Source of the DNA: Temnopleurus reevesii
Taxonomy: Eukaryota; Echinodermata; Echinoidea; Temnopleuroida; Temnopleuridae
Length of the DNA stretch: 50,428 nucleotides
Direction of reading: 5' to 3'
NCBI GenBank assembly: GCA_036244855.1
Contig: BQKZ01003103.1
Coordinates: forward strand, 1 to 50,428
Made by a program: the position numbers and the translations under genes. The notes under the pieces are model-generated. The model ran no database searches and had not been told where the DNA came from. It saw only the letters and a list, made by a program, of their open reading frames with translations. Below, one piece after another: positions 24,557 to 36,059 of this stretch; the stretch's first letter is position 1; each line of letters opens with the position of its first letter.

Positions 24557-24865
24557 ATTTGTGTAAGATGCGATGTGCTACAGTGCATGCCAGTACGGCG
24601 AATGGAAAGGGAGTGGAGAGAAGAGATCGAGCAGGCCTAAACTGGACAGGTCAGTAACAACTATTCCTAAAAATAGTTTAAATACACCAGACCGATTCGT
24701 GGGCCAAACTAGAACCGTGATCTCACCGCTGTTTATCATTCAGGGACGGCTGATCCGGATAAGGACGTCGCGGTCCGTGCGAAAATTTTGTGCAAAATCA
24801 GCGCCACGTTGGTCATGGAACGCATGGTCCTGATACCGATACGGACCACATTCCCTCCTACACAG

Positions 24866-24929
24866 CTGGTCCGTCGGACATCTGGTCCGTCAGTCATTTG
24901 GTCCGTCGGACATGTGGTCTGTTGACACC
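24866..24929. repeat. 16-bp minisatellite, four units
   Basis: The unit CTGGTCCGTCGGACAT occurs with small changes four times. Each carries the near-palindrome GTCCGTCGGAC. Frames of 69-99 codons on both strands here are by-products of this repeat and the GC-rich surroundings. Confidence 0.8.
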
Positions 24930-24999
24930 AGACTCGAGGCAGAAACCCTTGCCAATTTGCCCTTATCAATCGTGGAGTCCCGACCCTGATGATGAATGA

Positions 25000-27669
25000 G
25001 TAGCCAAACTGTGATATAGGTTTGAGTATACACAATGAGAGGTGAGGTACTTGTGGATGATGATTTATCGAACAGAAGGAAAAAACGAAGACCAGTGTGT
25101 TTTAAAACGCGCCGGACAAGACGATATTTTGGTTAGCATGGTTAGGGGGTTTCGGGAAAGGATGATTACGCAATACCCTTTCAGAACAATAACTTTTATT
25201 TCAGCAGTATATGAATACCAAATACAGAAGTAGAAAACGGAAAATCGTTCATATTATCTGACGATTGCCACAGGGGAATCAGCAGTGCATGGAGGGGTTT
25301 CAAAATCAATATAATCATTTCATTTACTGGAAATCGGTATTGCACAAATCTCTTGGATAGTTCAATTACAACTCCATTTTCACAGTGTTTTATTTTATAT
25401 TTTGTTCGTCAAATCCAATTTAGATATTATTCTTCTTGTTTGTTTATGTGAATATAATTATGATTTATTACTTTGTATTTGTAAAATTCTTTATTTTGCT
25501 TGTAAAATGATTTTGTATTTTTCCTGTGAAAATGAAAAAAAATGAACTTCCGGTAAATGTCTAAAAATATTCACCTCAAGAAGCTAAAGAAAATAGCTTT
25601 ATTCGGTAAAAACTGATTTGTAGAGTAAAGTACATGCATAAATATTAGAATGTTAGTTACGTTTGCCCAACATACAATCAAGTTTTATTCAGATATAATT
25701 ATATGATATTACCCATGTGGGGTGTGGGCATTATGAATGTGTGTAATTTAGATTGTAGGTGTTTCGACCTCTTGATGATTAAAGTTGAAATCTTCTCAAG
25801 GTGACAGCATTACAGAATCTTTGTCAAATCGTTTCTGATTGATTTTATGTTTCCCTGACTCTTCCTCTCCTTCTCTGAAAACATGATCTGATGATAAAAG
25901 TGCGATGCCAATTTCCAATTTTCACGCCAGAAATTGCAAATGCACTTTCATAAAGATGTCCGGCGGGTGCTTTGAATTTAATACGTTGCCTCATGCATTT
26001 GTAATTGCGACAAACATGAATTCAATATTCCACCGTGACCCACTGGATTATCTCCCTTCGGAAGGGGATGTTAATACCCCCTAAACAAGATTTTGAAGAT
26101 AAAAAGGACCTACCGACGTTGTAGCGTATTCCCGTCACGTTTGTCGCACATTTCGGGTAAATAGTACACGCTACATTTAGGTTGAAGTGAGCCTTTTACA
26201 CGTCCAAGTTCGGGACGTGATTTACGTCATTTCAAAGTCGCGAAAAATAAAGGGGCAATCTAGATTGCGCCGCATTCCTGAAAATAGATTCGCGGAGCGG
26301 AAAACCGTCGCACAGGAAGAAGCAAAGGGAAAGTATCTTGATTCGTTTTGCCCCAGGATAGCAACTCTTTTGGTGTAGTGTTTCAAATTCATAATTTAGG
26401 AACCGGAGACGTAGCCAAACAGTTACAGTTATGCAAAGATATTACAACTCTGGGAATCGTTGTTGAATAAATGAAACCGTATGCCATCATTTAAATAGTC
26501 ATTAGGGAAATTATCTAATGAACGATCTACAGTTTGGAAAATGATCCAGACATGTTAGCGAAAAGTGACAAGTCATCAGTATCATGATGATGTTTTGTAG
26601 CAGTTTACAATTTTTTTTTAAGATTTGGGTTAAGCGATCGTTTATTTAAATTTGTGAAAGTAAATGACTTGTTTTTATGTTGGTAAATTCATTTCAGTCT
26701 ATTTTACGCTATGTTATGTAAAATAAGTCCATCTACACATATCACATTTAGTCGAATTATGCACATCTATGAAATTGTGAAGGAACCGAATGACGCTCGA
26801 TGTTGAGATTAATATTCTTCAAACAAAATATTTCAGAAAGCCATTTTGAAAAGAAAGTTCAAAAGAAGTCATTGCCCTCTAAATAGTCAAATCATGTTTT
26901 TTTTAGAAGCCATTCCATTTGGCGGCCTACATTTACAAATCACTTGCGAAAAGTTGAAAACTAAGTAACAACGAGGACGTCTTAAATTATGGGAGTATTC
27001 CAAATTGTGATATTTCTTCCTTTTTTTTCATTTAAAATCCTAATAAAAGAATTAAATGCACAAAATTGAAAATATCTATAATGGTTGGCAATCCAATTAT
27101 CTAAAGTGCATGGAACCACTTTCGAAAATAACATGTCAGGATAAATTTATCATATAGGAGTGAAAATTGCAGTAGATATTTTGTAATGATGTACTTCCAA
27201 AGCAAACAATTTCACACAGCCTCTCCATTAGCGAGGTAACTGATGTTGTGATAGAAAATAAGTGCAGTGCATTCTACAATCATGTACTGTTATCAAATTG
27301 AGTGGAATATTTTTTTGCCCAATTTGCAATTTTTGAACCATTATATTTTGTAATTGCGAAACTCGGAAATGTGCCCACGATGGAGTAAGACATTGTAAGG
27401 AAAGAAGCAAAATAATTAGCCAAATAGGTTGGGATAGTATAACACATTTTGATTGCCAAGTATATCTATTACTATATTGAGAAAATTAATATACCTCAAA
27501 GTTTGCTGAGAGATTGACCATTTAAAGTTATTTTCATAATTGGGTCTGAAAATGACAAACTTCATTTAACCTGTCATCAGAAAACAATACTTGACCATGC
27601 TTAAATTGTTAGACGCTTTTTTAATAAAAGGAAATAGGAAATTGATATGCTCTCCATTTGCACTAATTA
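25000..27669. other. No gene seen
   Basis: Mostly AT-rich. A more GC-rich patch at 26100-26370 carries a basic 63-codon (+) frame (26187-26378) of no recognisable type. The rest holds nothing identified. Confidence 0.5.
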
Positions 27670-27844
27670 GCACAATAAAAACTATTTCCGCAAAATGAAG
27701 TGGGTCATGGACAAAAGAGCCACACGCAGCGTGTTGAACTGAGCGGACACAACAATCACAAGTCGGTTCCAATTAAGATAGCATTACAAAGGAGCAATGA
27801 ATTGGCGTTCGACTTAATTTTACGGAAATATGTTATATGATGTT
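27670..27844. mobile_element. Family A foldback, copy 3
   Basis: Left end GCACAATAAAAACTATTTCC; right end complement AACATCATATAACATATTTC. The interior GCGGACACAACAATCACAAG, GCATTACAAAGGAGCAATG and TTCGACTTAATTTTACGG are the family core. Same orientation as the other copies. Confidence 0.7.
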
Positions 27845-29185
27845 TATTATCAAATTTTCGTCATCACATATATTACTTCAAAAGATTAATCGCACAAAAA
27901 CATGGATACCAAATAGTTTGAAGTGTCACCATTCGGAAGACGTAATGATGAATCATCTGTGACGAAATATCGTAATGTTCAACTACAGCCATGTGCTCTA
28001 GTCTGCTATAATACTTAAATACCCCACCTTACGAGCCTCACTACCCTACAAACGCCAAACGAACAAAAAAACATTGCGAATATGAAATGTGTTTAATTTT
28101 AAGCCCAAAATATGAGAGGCAGCGATAAAACACAAATCACCCAGAACGGCTTATACATGTATGGAGTGTTCTATAGAAGCAGAAAAGCCGTGGCTTGAGC
28201 AGATTCATTACAAAGGCATGATTATTAAAGCATCCCGAAGCTATCTACCGGACGATAAAAACCACATCAGTCCTACTTGTTTATTCTGTCTTCCCCTCAC
28301 GAAAGCCAAACATTAATATTTCATCGGAACTTTTTGTGTCTTTCTTTTCTTCCGTATCTTGATTTCCCGACCTGGATTTTCTTTATCTGCATCCAGCCTC
28401 AAAAACGCTACAAGGGAAAGAACAAATATCTCCGCAATATACTCCAGAGAATTACGAAAATGTCATGGAATCGAGAAAAAAATGCAACGTTGCTGTAAAG
28501 GGGGATCGGGAAAAAGGCGAGAATGAAAGGCTTTTCAACTAGGATAAATTGCAACACCTCCACCGATTTTTAGGATTTTTTTAGGAATAAGCTTTTGTAG
28601 TACTTTACGTCTGTAAAAGTGCCAAGCGACATCAGGCCTTTTGTTTGTGGTTTTAAGTACCGGATTACCATAGGGTGTTGTATGTTGCTATTAGTGCGAT
28701 TGGCGTTTCATGCAAACCTTTTGAAAATGCGGGAGAGGATTAAGAAAAGTGCTACTTTGAATTTTTGAATAATACGTTTCATTAATAAATACAGAAGTAT
28801 AAAAGTGATAGCTTTCAGGAATACCGATCTCGTAAAAAGCACCTAGCCTTTAAAAATGTAAATGATAAACCAGGAAAGTTATGCTGAGGCGATTAAATAT
28901 GTATAAGTACTTTTCTTGCTTTCAAGGTTTTACCGTGATCTCTTTGGATTATTTTTAGAGTGATCTTACTCTGCATAAATTGAAGATAAAACAACAACTG
29001 TTACATTCTTCGATTCAACAACCTTTCGGCAATTAAATAGTGGTAATTCCCGTAAGGTGTTGAGTAACTTTGATACAGCACTGACTTTCGAGTTCCTAAT
29101 TTTGTCATCACTCTCGTGCTTTAGCACGAGGGCATGCATTTTAGAATATTATCGACTTTCTATTGCACATATTATGCAGACTTTA
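27845..29185. other. No gene seen
   Basis: AT-rich sequence. A perfect small hairpin, CTCGTGCTTTAGCACGAG, lies at about 29113-29130. No accepted frame. Confidence 0.55.
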
Positions 29186-29388
29186 GGCCACCGCACCCCA
29201 CACGACATTCAATCATACGACCAATCTTACAACTGAAAGATGCTATAATACTTCGTCTCGCGGCGAGAAACTTGAAACTTTATCAAGTTGCAAGTATCAA
29301 GTTGCCTTGAGACGACGTGCTTCAGTACCAACAAAATTAATCGTATGGCAGCTTTAACACTGAAAGTCGTCGTTTAGCATGCGGTGAC
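29186..29388. mobile_element. Foldback element of about 200 bp
   Basis: CACCGCACCCCACACGAC and TTCGTCTCGCGGCGAGAAAC on the left correspond to the complements of GCATGCGGTG and GCCTTGAGACGACG on the right. The centre carries CTTGAAACTTTATCAAGTTG, itself a hairpin. The arms are diverged. Confidence 0.5.
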
Positions 29389-30336
29389 ATTTTACTCTGA
29401 ACATCCAGGGTGCTTCAAACAAAATGTCTACTTAAATCATCTTACCAAAAGCAATTTCACCAAACGCAAAACTTTTTTTTGCTACTGATGTTAGCCATGT
29501 GAACCACGTCCCTCTGTGTGTCATGGATATGTTGTACCTCGTTAAAACACTTTCCGTTTACCGTTAGAGTCCCCGCAGTGTCCTTGCCTGTCACGTGATC
29601 TGTGACGTGTGGCATACCACAGGGATACATATACTCACCATAAGTACTTGTCGGTTCCAGCCGTGCGTGTAGAAGTAACGGCTGGCAACTTTGAGGGATC
29701 TGACCGTATTAGTCTTGACCTTAAAGTGGGGAAAATCTGTAGGGTTGATTTTTGGTTAAACGGGGATGTATTTTTTTTTTAAAGTTGTTATCTTGTGACT
29801 AAATTGCAGAGTTAGTAGGTGAATCGGAGTTTACGCTTAAAAACAAAGCAAGATATTTAATTGTATCGGACTACGTTTGAGTTAGTTTTGAAACAAATTT
29901 TAAAATTTGCAATTGAAAAATTCATTGAGATAGATATTGATAGCACCTATGGACTTTTATGTATTCAATGTATTTATTTATATATGTATTCCTCTCTTAT
30001 CTGTACACAAACATACTGTTTATCTGTTAAACCAATCTCGATGTATATCTTCCCCGAGGAATTACTTTCCTATTTCAGCATAAAACCAAAAATATATTTA
30101 CGATTAAAATATATACATGATGTATACCGGTTATTACCGAATATATGTTGCCACTTTATGCTTGTTTGAACGGTATTTACCATATTTCTGAATACATCAT
30201 AGAATTATACACAAGGGATAATAGTAATATCGTGAAAATTCCATGAAACTCTATCATGGTTAATCTGGAAGGATACATAGCATTATTGCGACTAATCACA
30301 TTGCCAACGGCCGTCGGATATATGATATTGTTTCGA
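29389..30336. other. No gene seen
   Basis: Contains an 8-bp-arm hairpin (CCAGCCGT/ACGGCTGG, about 29658-29686) and a 102-codon AT-driven (+) frame at 29861-30169 without features. Confidence 0.5.
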
Positions 30337-30464
30337 GCCCTGGTCACAAAGGGCCGCGGAAGCAACACGATTCAACACGACTCTTTGTTCTGAGGCAGCT
30401 AACTATGGATTAACAACGAGTTGTGTTGAATCATGTTGCTTACGGGGTCCTTTGTGACTAGGGC
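30337..30464. mobile_element. Family D palindromic element, copy 1
   Basis: GCCCTGGTCACAAAGGGCC and GCGGAAGCAACACGATTCAA on the left pair with GTTGAATCATGTTGCTTACG and TCCTTTGTGACTAGGGC on the right. The arms are about 48 bp. A related copy is at 45459. Confidence 0.65.
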
Positions 30465-31473
30465 CTTGTGTGCTATTGATATTTGTTATCTTGGAAATAG
30501 CGTCTCGTGTTGTATTCACCATAGAGATTTGAGAATCAGTACACTGATCAGTGTCCTTTCCTTCAGATTCATAGGAAGAAAAGGCGCGAAAGTGAGATAA
30601 CATATTGGGTGCAATTTTGTGATATCTGGGGCTCTCAAGTTTTTTCTACCCAGGCAGACATTACGTCATAAATGCCAGAGCTTTTCTCTGTATAAAAGAC
30701 CATGGAAAATATCCTTCTGACAGAGGCTTCAGGGTTTTTTTCAGAATCTTCTATGGAAAAAGTTTTGAAGAAAATGCCCCTGATGCCTTTTTTCTGTTGT
30801 ACCGTGTTGAATATCGAGCGGAAGAAACTTTTCTTAACTTGTTTCTAGTTAATATTGTAAATTGCTTTTTGATGTTCGAGTCTGGTCGATTATTATCATA
30901 TTTTCAACTTGATGATTTTTCTAGACGAAGGGGTTGGATGCTGATAGAAAATGTAGAAAATCACGGAAGTAAGTCAAAGACATGAAGGGTAATGAGATTA
31001 GGAATAAAGTAATGAAATCGTAAAGTTTACCTTTGAAATGAAGTGAAAGTTTTTTTTAATTTATGTAAACAATCAGTTCTGATTGAAAAAAGGAGTAGAG
31101 AATCAGACGACGAGGTTATATGGAATTGAAAACGCGATCAAGATTTGTTGACAAGGTTCGGAACCCTTGGTCTACTTATTTTGTTTTTTTTTCATTATTC
31201 TATAGTTATTTCTTTGTTATTTTTTGTTTACATTATACTAGTATTTATTCTATCCCTCCCCACCCCGCTCATTGCTACCCTAATATAATTTATATATTTT
31301 TTTCATTCAAATTTCATTTTAAAAGTCTCAGTCAACCCTCTTGGTATGGTTTGTAAGAGCACTGTTAGCCTCGTGTTTATATATTTTAACTGTTTTACTA
31401 ATACACCTATAATAATTCTCTAGCAATAGTGATCACAATGATGATAATAATAATGCTAATTCTACTACTACTA
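30465..31473. other. No gene seen; one TATA-like site
   Basis: GTATAAAAGACC near 30690 resembles a TATA box, but no convincing downstream exon is present. The rest is AT-rich. Confidence 0.4.
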
Positions 31474-31740
31474 CCACCCTGCAAAAACGCTGGTGTTAAA
31501 TTCAACACCAACCGGAATCTATATCGTACAACACCAGAAAAGTGTAAAAATAACACCAGTTCGGAATCAAATCAGTGTATTTAAACACCGACTGGTGTTG
31601 CTCAAGACCTTAAACAACACCAGTTGGTATTGAAATATATCAAATGGATTCCAAACTGGTGTTATTTTTAACACTATCCTGGTGTTGTCATATATAGATT
31701 CCGGTTGGTGTTAGAGTTAACACCAGCGTTTTTGCAGTGT
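31474..31740. mobile_element. Long palindromic element with CACTGCAAAAACGC-type ends
   Basis: The two halves are inverted over nearly the full 265 bp: CCTGCAAAAACGCTGGTGTT, AACACCAACCGGAATCTATA, AATAACACCAGTT and ACACCGACTGGTGTTG recur as complements in reverse order on the right. TACTAC-type sequence flanks both ends, so the target was a trinucleotide run. No reading frame. Confidence 0.75.
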
Positions 31741-32069
31741 ACTACTACTAGTTATAATGATAACAATTAATAATTGTAATAACAATTATAATAATAAACA
31801 AATAAATAGATAATGTTTACAACGATGGTGATCATTATGATAATTATTAAACAAGTGTACACATGGTATTATGTGCAAAACTAGCTGGCATCATGATGGT
31901 AACCGTTCTAACCAATAATATAAGATTCGGTAAGTATATTAACATGCATTTTTTCCTAGTCACCCGCTTTCTTCATTCTGTAATACACCAAACTGCACAG
32001 TATTACCCAATGGGCATGAGCTGCCCCACCAACTTCCTATTTCTGGTGCGCTAACCGATGCATATACAC

Positions 32070-32095
32070 CCCCTTCCCCTCCCCTCTTCCCTCCC

Positions 32096-32133
<38 letters not shown>
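32070..32133. repeat. Pyrimidine run with (TC)n
   Basis: C-rich sequence followed by about 30 bp of (TC)n. A run of C10A8 follows at about 32211-32228. Confidence 0.88.
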
Positions 32134-32134
<1 letters not shown>

Positions 32135-32228
32135 ATTTTTTGTGCTCATTGCAGAGGAAGGATGCGACGTGCAGCGAATACTTTTTTCCTTGCAGGTAAA
32201 GTTTTCGCCACCCCCCCCCCAAAAAAAA

Positions 32229-33306
32229 TGACAACTTATTGATGGCCCATATATATGTGAACCCTCCGAATGCATTGCCTTTCAAAATCCCAAGGACCAA
32301 TACACACTCGCATCATGCCCTCCATCGTTTTACATGATTGACCTTCTTAACAAGATTTCATTCTGTCCGATTACAAAAATTATCATTTAGATTGAAACAG
32401 ATCTCAACCAATTCAGCATTCGTGCTGCCTACACCCATCGCTGGCACCCGATCAAGTTTGCGTTATGAAAGATGTGGAATTGCTGTAGATCCATGACAGG
32501 AGTTTCTTCAATCGAATTTGGATTAAGACATTAAGCAATTTTCCGTATAAGCCCAAGCTCACAGCTTAATAACTTATTTTACTGGGCATTATGTGACATA
32601 GCAGATCATATAGTTTTACTGGCAAGTTTAATTTTAAAGTTATGTCGTAACCATAGTAATTTCGACTTCGTCAAATATTCTAAGCTCCTGAGAAGAAGAA
32701 GGTCACATCTTGCAGGAATTAGTCCGTGGTACAGAGAATGAAGGATACACTTTTAACCGTTCTTGATGAAATAAGTGAAATGAAAAATCGATACTAGCAT
32801 TATCGTGCACCACTATTTATAATAAAGCCCGAAGTCGGGTTAATTTCAAATCTATCTCGATTTATGCTATGAATATCCGAACTGGAATCTACGAACATAT
32901 CATTATCATTTCCCCTATATCTCCAACTTTCAATTTCTCATGAAACAAACAAATCATTCGAAGGGATCATTTTCAATTGACCTATTCCATTTCACACTTC
33001 ATATTTTAACGATTTTCTATTCATTTCCCGAGAAACAGCCATGGGGCAACTTTTCAGTGTCTATTATCTTGTTTCAAGTTTGACGAAAAAGACCTCTTTT
33101 CTCCTAACTTTTCTCCATAGAACGAACAATCGAAACGGATCCGTATCTATTACAAGCCGTTAGTGGTCACTTAATCTTTCTCCGCCCGGCAATAATAGTA
33201 TCCTTCCGTCATTTAAGCAGCAGTTTTAATGTTATTCGGAATAATATCTGCCCTGGAGGTGTAAAACGTGAAGGCGAGCTGCACATATAGTGCATGTATC
33301 AATGTG
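32229..33306. other. No gene seen
   Basis: About 1.1 kb of AT-rich sequence without accepted frames or repeats. Confidence 0.6.
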
Positions 33307-33402
33307 TTCGTGCTCAGAATACTTCCCCGCCACTCCGATCGGGGGTGAGGGAGCNTTCGTGCTCAGAATACTTCCCCGCCACTCCGATCGGGGGTGAGGG
33401 AG
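33307..33402. repeat. Exact 47-bp repeat beside an N, probable assembly join
   Basis: Positions 33307-33353 and 33356-33402 are identical over 47 bp and are separated only by C and a single N at 33355. This is what a gap closed with undetected overlap looks like. The true sequence probably has one copy. Confidence 0.75.
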
Positions 33403-33432
33403 TGTTCAGTACCCGCCATAATCAGGCAACCC

Positions 33433-33555
33433 CGGACCCTGTAACATAAAAGAATTGGCGATCAATCGGAAATCTTCATTACATGATTTTCCCAAAGACG
33501 TACGATTTGAATCAATCATACGATCGTTTTGAAAGTGTTGTGTTAATTGGGCCCT
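33433..33555 (-). mobile_element. Family E foldback, copy 1
   Basis: Read on the minus strand: GGGCCCAATTAACACAACAC, ACGATCGTATGATTGATTC, CGTACGTCTTTGGGAAAATC, TTTCCGATTGATCGCCAA, TTTTATGTTACAGGGTCC. The order matches the 39.7 kb copy. Ends of GGGCCC/GGGTCC type are inverted. Confidence 0.5.
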
Positions 33556-33704
33556 GATGTAACTGCTGTACACTAAGAAGGTTGCGTCTTTGAATTAAAT
33601 AAACAACGTAATGCAACAGTGCAGAAAGCACATTGTAGGGTGCAACATTGCTCCTACTTTCAAGATGCAACATTTTTTTACAGAATATTTCAAACAATGT
33701 GATA

Positions 33705-33785
33705 GTTGTTTCGTTCGTACCCGTACCAGGAAGAAAGGTTTTATTCCAAGCCAGACGATTTACCGACTGAGCTGTTTGCCTGCTC
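33705..33785 (-). pseudogene. Degenerate tRNA-derived sequence
   Basis: On the minus strand the sequence contains an A-box-like CAGCTCAGTCGGTA, followed by an anticodon-arm-like CGTCTGGCTTGGAAT and then a B-box-like GGTACGGGTACGAAC in which the central TTC is mutated. This order and spacing is that of a tRNA, but the T loop is broken and the acceptor does not pair well. It is probably an old tRNA-derived SINE head or a tRNA pseudogene. It falls inside a 151-codon (+) frame, which I therefore do not accept as a gene. Confidence 0.35.
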
Positions 33786-34296
33786 TCACTGGCCGATGGA
33801 CATTAGAGCATCAGAGCCTATATCTCCTCGAGGGATATTTTAATATATTTTACCGGTTATACGCTGTCACTATTCACGCATACAGATCTATGTTTTATAT
33901 TTTTGGTGGCTTATGTATTTGCCCATTGGCCGACGGTAGCGTGCAGCAGAGGGCTTGTTTTCAAATAGATAGCTCTGAAGCCATGTCTTCCATGGTCTGT
34001 TTCCAAATTACTGTTTTATCAAATAAATCATTACACTCTCCTTCAATCTCCATTTTTTGCGTGTAGCGCAGTCATTATAATTCAACGGCATTCAACTACT
34101 GTTTTTTTTTAATTGTGTGTATGTTAATCATTAGTTATTAGTATCCTTATATTTAGTTCTTGATTCGGACTAAAATTTGAACAATAAATTCAAAGCACTT
34201 GGGATTATTTTATCTTCTATTTTTGGACAAAACAATTGAACATTTATAAGTTACATGTCATACAGTTAAACGCTGCTTTGTGCCTGACTAATAAAT

Positions 34297-34298
<2 letters not shown>

Positions 34299-34331
<33 letters not shown>
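34299..34331. repeat. (AT)n microsatellite
   Basis: Thirty-three bases of alternating A and T; it can extrude as a cruciform. Confidence 0.92.
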
Positions 34332-34335
<4 letters not shown>

Positions 34336-35029
34336 TGGATTGCTAGAGAGAGAATAAAGATACGAGGCTAGACATAAAAACTTAAGGTGAAGTTGGAGAG
34401 GGGGAAAGGAATTTAATTTATTGCTTTCAAACTTTCCACCCAATCAATCTACTTTTTATCGACATTGGCCTTTATAAAAATATGACGCGCCGAATTAATT
34501 CAATCAAAATTTCAAGTCAATGGATTGATTGACAATCTCTGATCGTCTTTCATGCTCGAACTTGTCGCCTTCCACTGGATTAAATCGAATATATTTCCAA
34601 TATAGAAATTAATGTACAAGACAGGTATTACGAAAATACCACCAGTCCGGGGGACTTGCTTCTGATCCTCTACATCGCTAAGCCTTCATCCGCTGTACGC
34701 GGGGAGTGTTGTGATCACGATTTTATATGTTTCGTTTTGTTAAAGAGCATGGGGCTGAAAATGTCAGGCTTGATGCGGCCGCTTCCCAAAGTACGTTTGA
34801 AACCCAGGAGAGCGATGGGAGATTTATTGGAGTGTGTCTTTAAAGCGTCAATTACTGTGATTTTACGGTGAGGTAGCACCCAATCAATAGCATTTCGATT
34901 TTTCGGCGGGGTTTATGGTTCAGTGCCTACGCGCAAGGAGAGAGGGGGAGATGATTGCGGACGCATTTAACTCGGACGTAAAAGGCGTGCGGGATAATGT
35001 AAAGTAATGACTTGAGATGGGAAAATTAA

Positions 35030-35106
35030 CCCATTGACTACTGAATTCTTATATTCACATAGATATCGCCCAAGGGATACCCGATATCAGTAGTCAATGT
35101 ATTAAA
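35030..35106. mobile_element. Family B short hairpin element, copy 3
   Basis: TTAACCCATTGACTACTGAA on the left and ATATCAGTAGTCAATGTATT on the right pair over most of 19 bp. The centre contains TTCACATAGATATCG. This is the clearest copy. Confidence 0.6.
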
Positions 35107-36045
35107 TGTAATACAACTTGTGTAAGTCGGTGCAAAGTATATGGACCCTTAAATAGAAGTTAAAAATGTATAAAGAGTTCTGATCTATAAGTGTGTTCTA
35201 GATTTCCATCATACCTTATGATTTCCCACCAAACGATGTACTTTTCTAGTGGGAATTTATAATGATTTGAAATATCCTTCATTCTTAAACTTCATTAAAT
35301 CCTGTTACCGAGTTGTTTAAGCGTATCCATCGCTTGGTTGCACATGTGGATGCATGTGCATGGTTGTTCTATTTTTTATGATCCAATAATCTTGACATAG
35401 TTTTCTTGATTGAATTCTCAATATAGGGAATTCGATGAAAGGACGAGAGCAGGAAATACTTTTAGAAACAAAAAAAAAACACTAAAGATGTAACATTACA
35501 CATCTATAGATGCAAACAAATGCAACACAGTGACTTCCTTTCTAACAGTGTAAATTCCGACCACAGTCAAATGATGTGTTTTGTCTTTTTTAACACCATG
35601 ACTCTGGTCTTCTTTATTTCAATCAAGGAAAACATATAACATAATTATAACAATGATACACTCTATGAATAAAATGTGATGATTATTACAACGAAATAAA
35701 ACATTTTTTCCCTCTCAAACTTTTTCTTCTTTCGATATAAATAAATAGCATCATTTTTAATTGTCTTTTAAACCGAAACACATTTTCTCTAAGCTCAGAA
35801 TATTGATACTCTTTCTTACTGTCCTGCTCTTCTCTATTTCGATACGGTCTGTTAAAAGATGTAACGATTAGTTCAATATTGTTCTTGCATTTATCTTCTT
35901 ATGTTTAATTCAATTGATATAAATGATATGATATAACTCGTTCTTTTAAATGTCAACTTCAGATATACAGCTAATGATAGGTAGTGCGGGCAGAAAAAAA
36001 TTTATCAAACTTCATCAAAATTTCACTAGCGCCCTAATACCGGTA

Positions 36046-36059
36046 GTTACCATGGTAAC
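36046..36059. promoter_or_regulatory. Palindromic RFX X-box-like site
   Basis: GTTACCATGGTAAC fits the RFX consensus GTNRCC-N(0-3)-RGYAAC exactly with a 2-bp spacer and is a perfect 14-bp palindrome. RFX factors control ciliary genes in animals. No gene was seen next to it. Confidence 0.35.

Larger units (their letters stand above)
33786..36045. other. No gene seen apart from listed repeats
   Basis: Holds the (AT)n run and a family B hairpin listed separately. A 71-codon (+) frame at 34656-34871 is unassigned. Otherwise AT-rich. Confidence 0.5.

Noticed and set aside
24736..25035. 99-codon minus-strand frame
   Set aside because: Much of it is the 16-bp minisatellite read as protein.
33611..34066. 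151-codon plus-strand frame
   Set aside because: It crosses a degenerate tRNA-like sequence on the other strand and lacks recognisable protein features.
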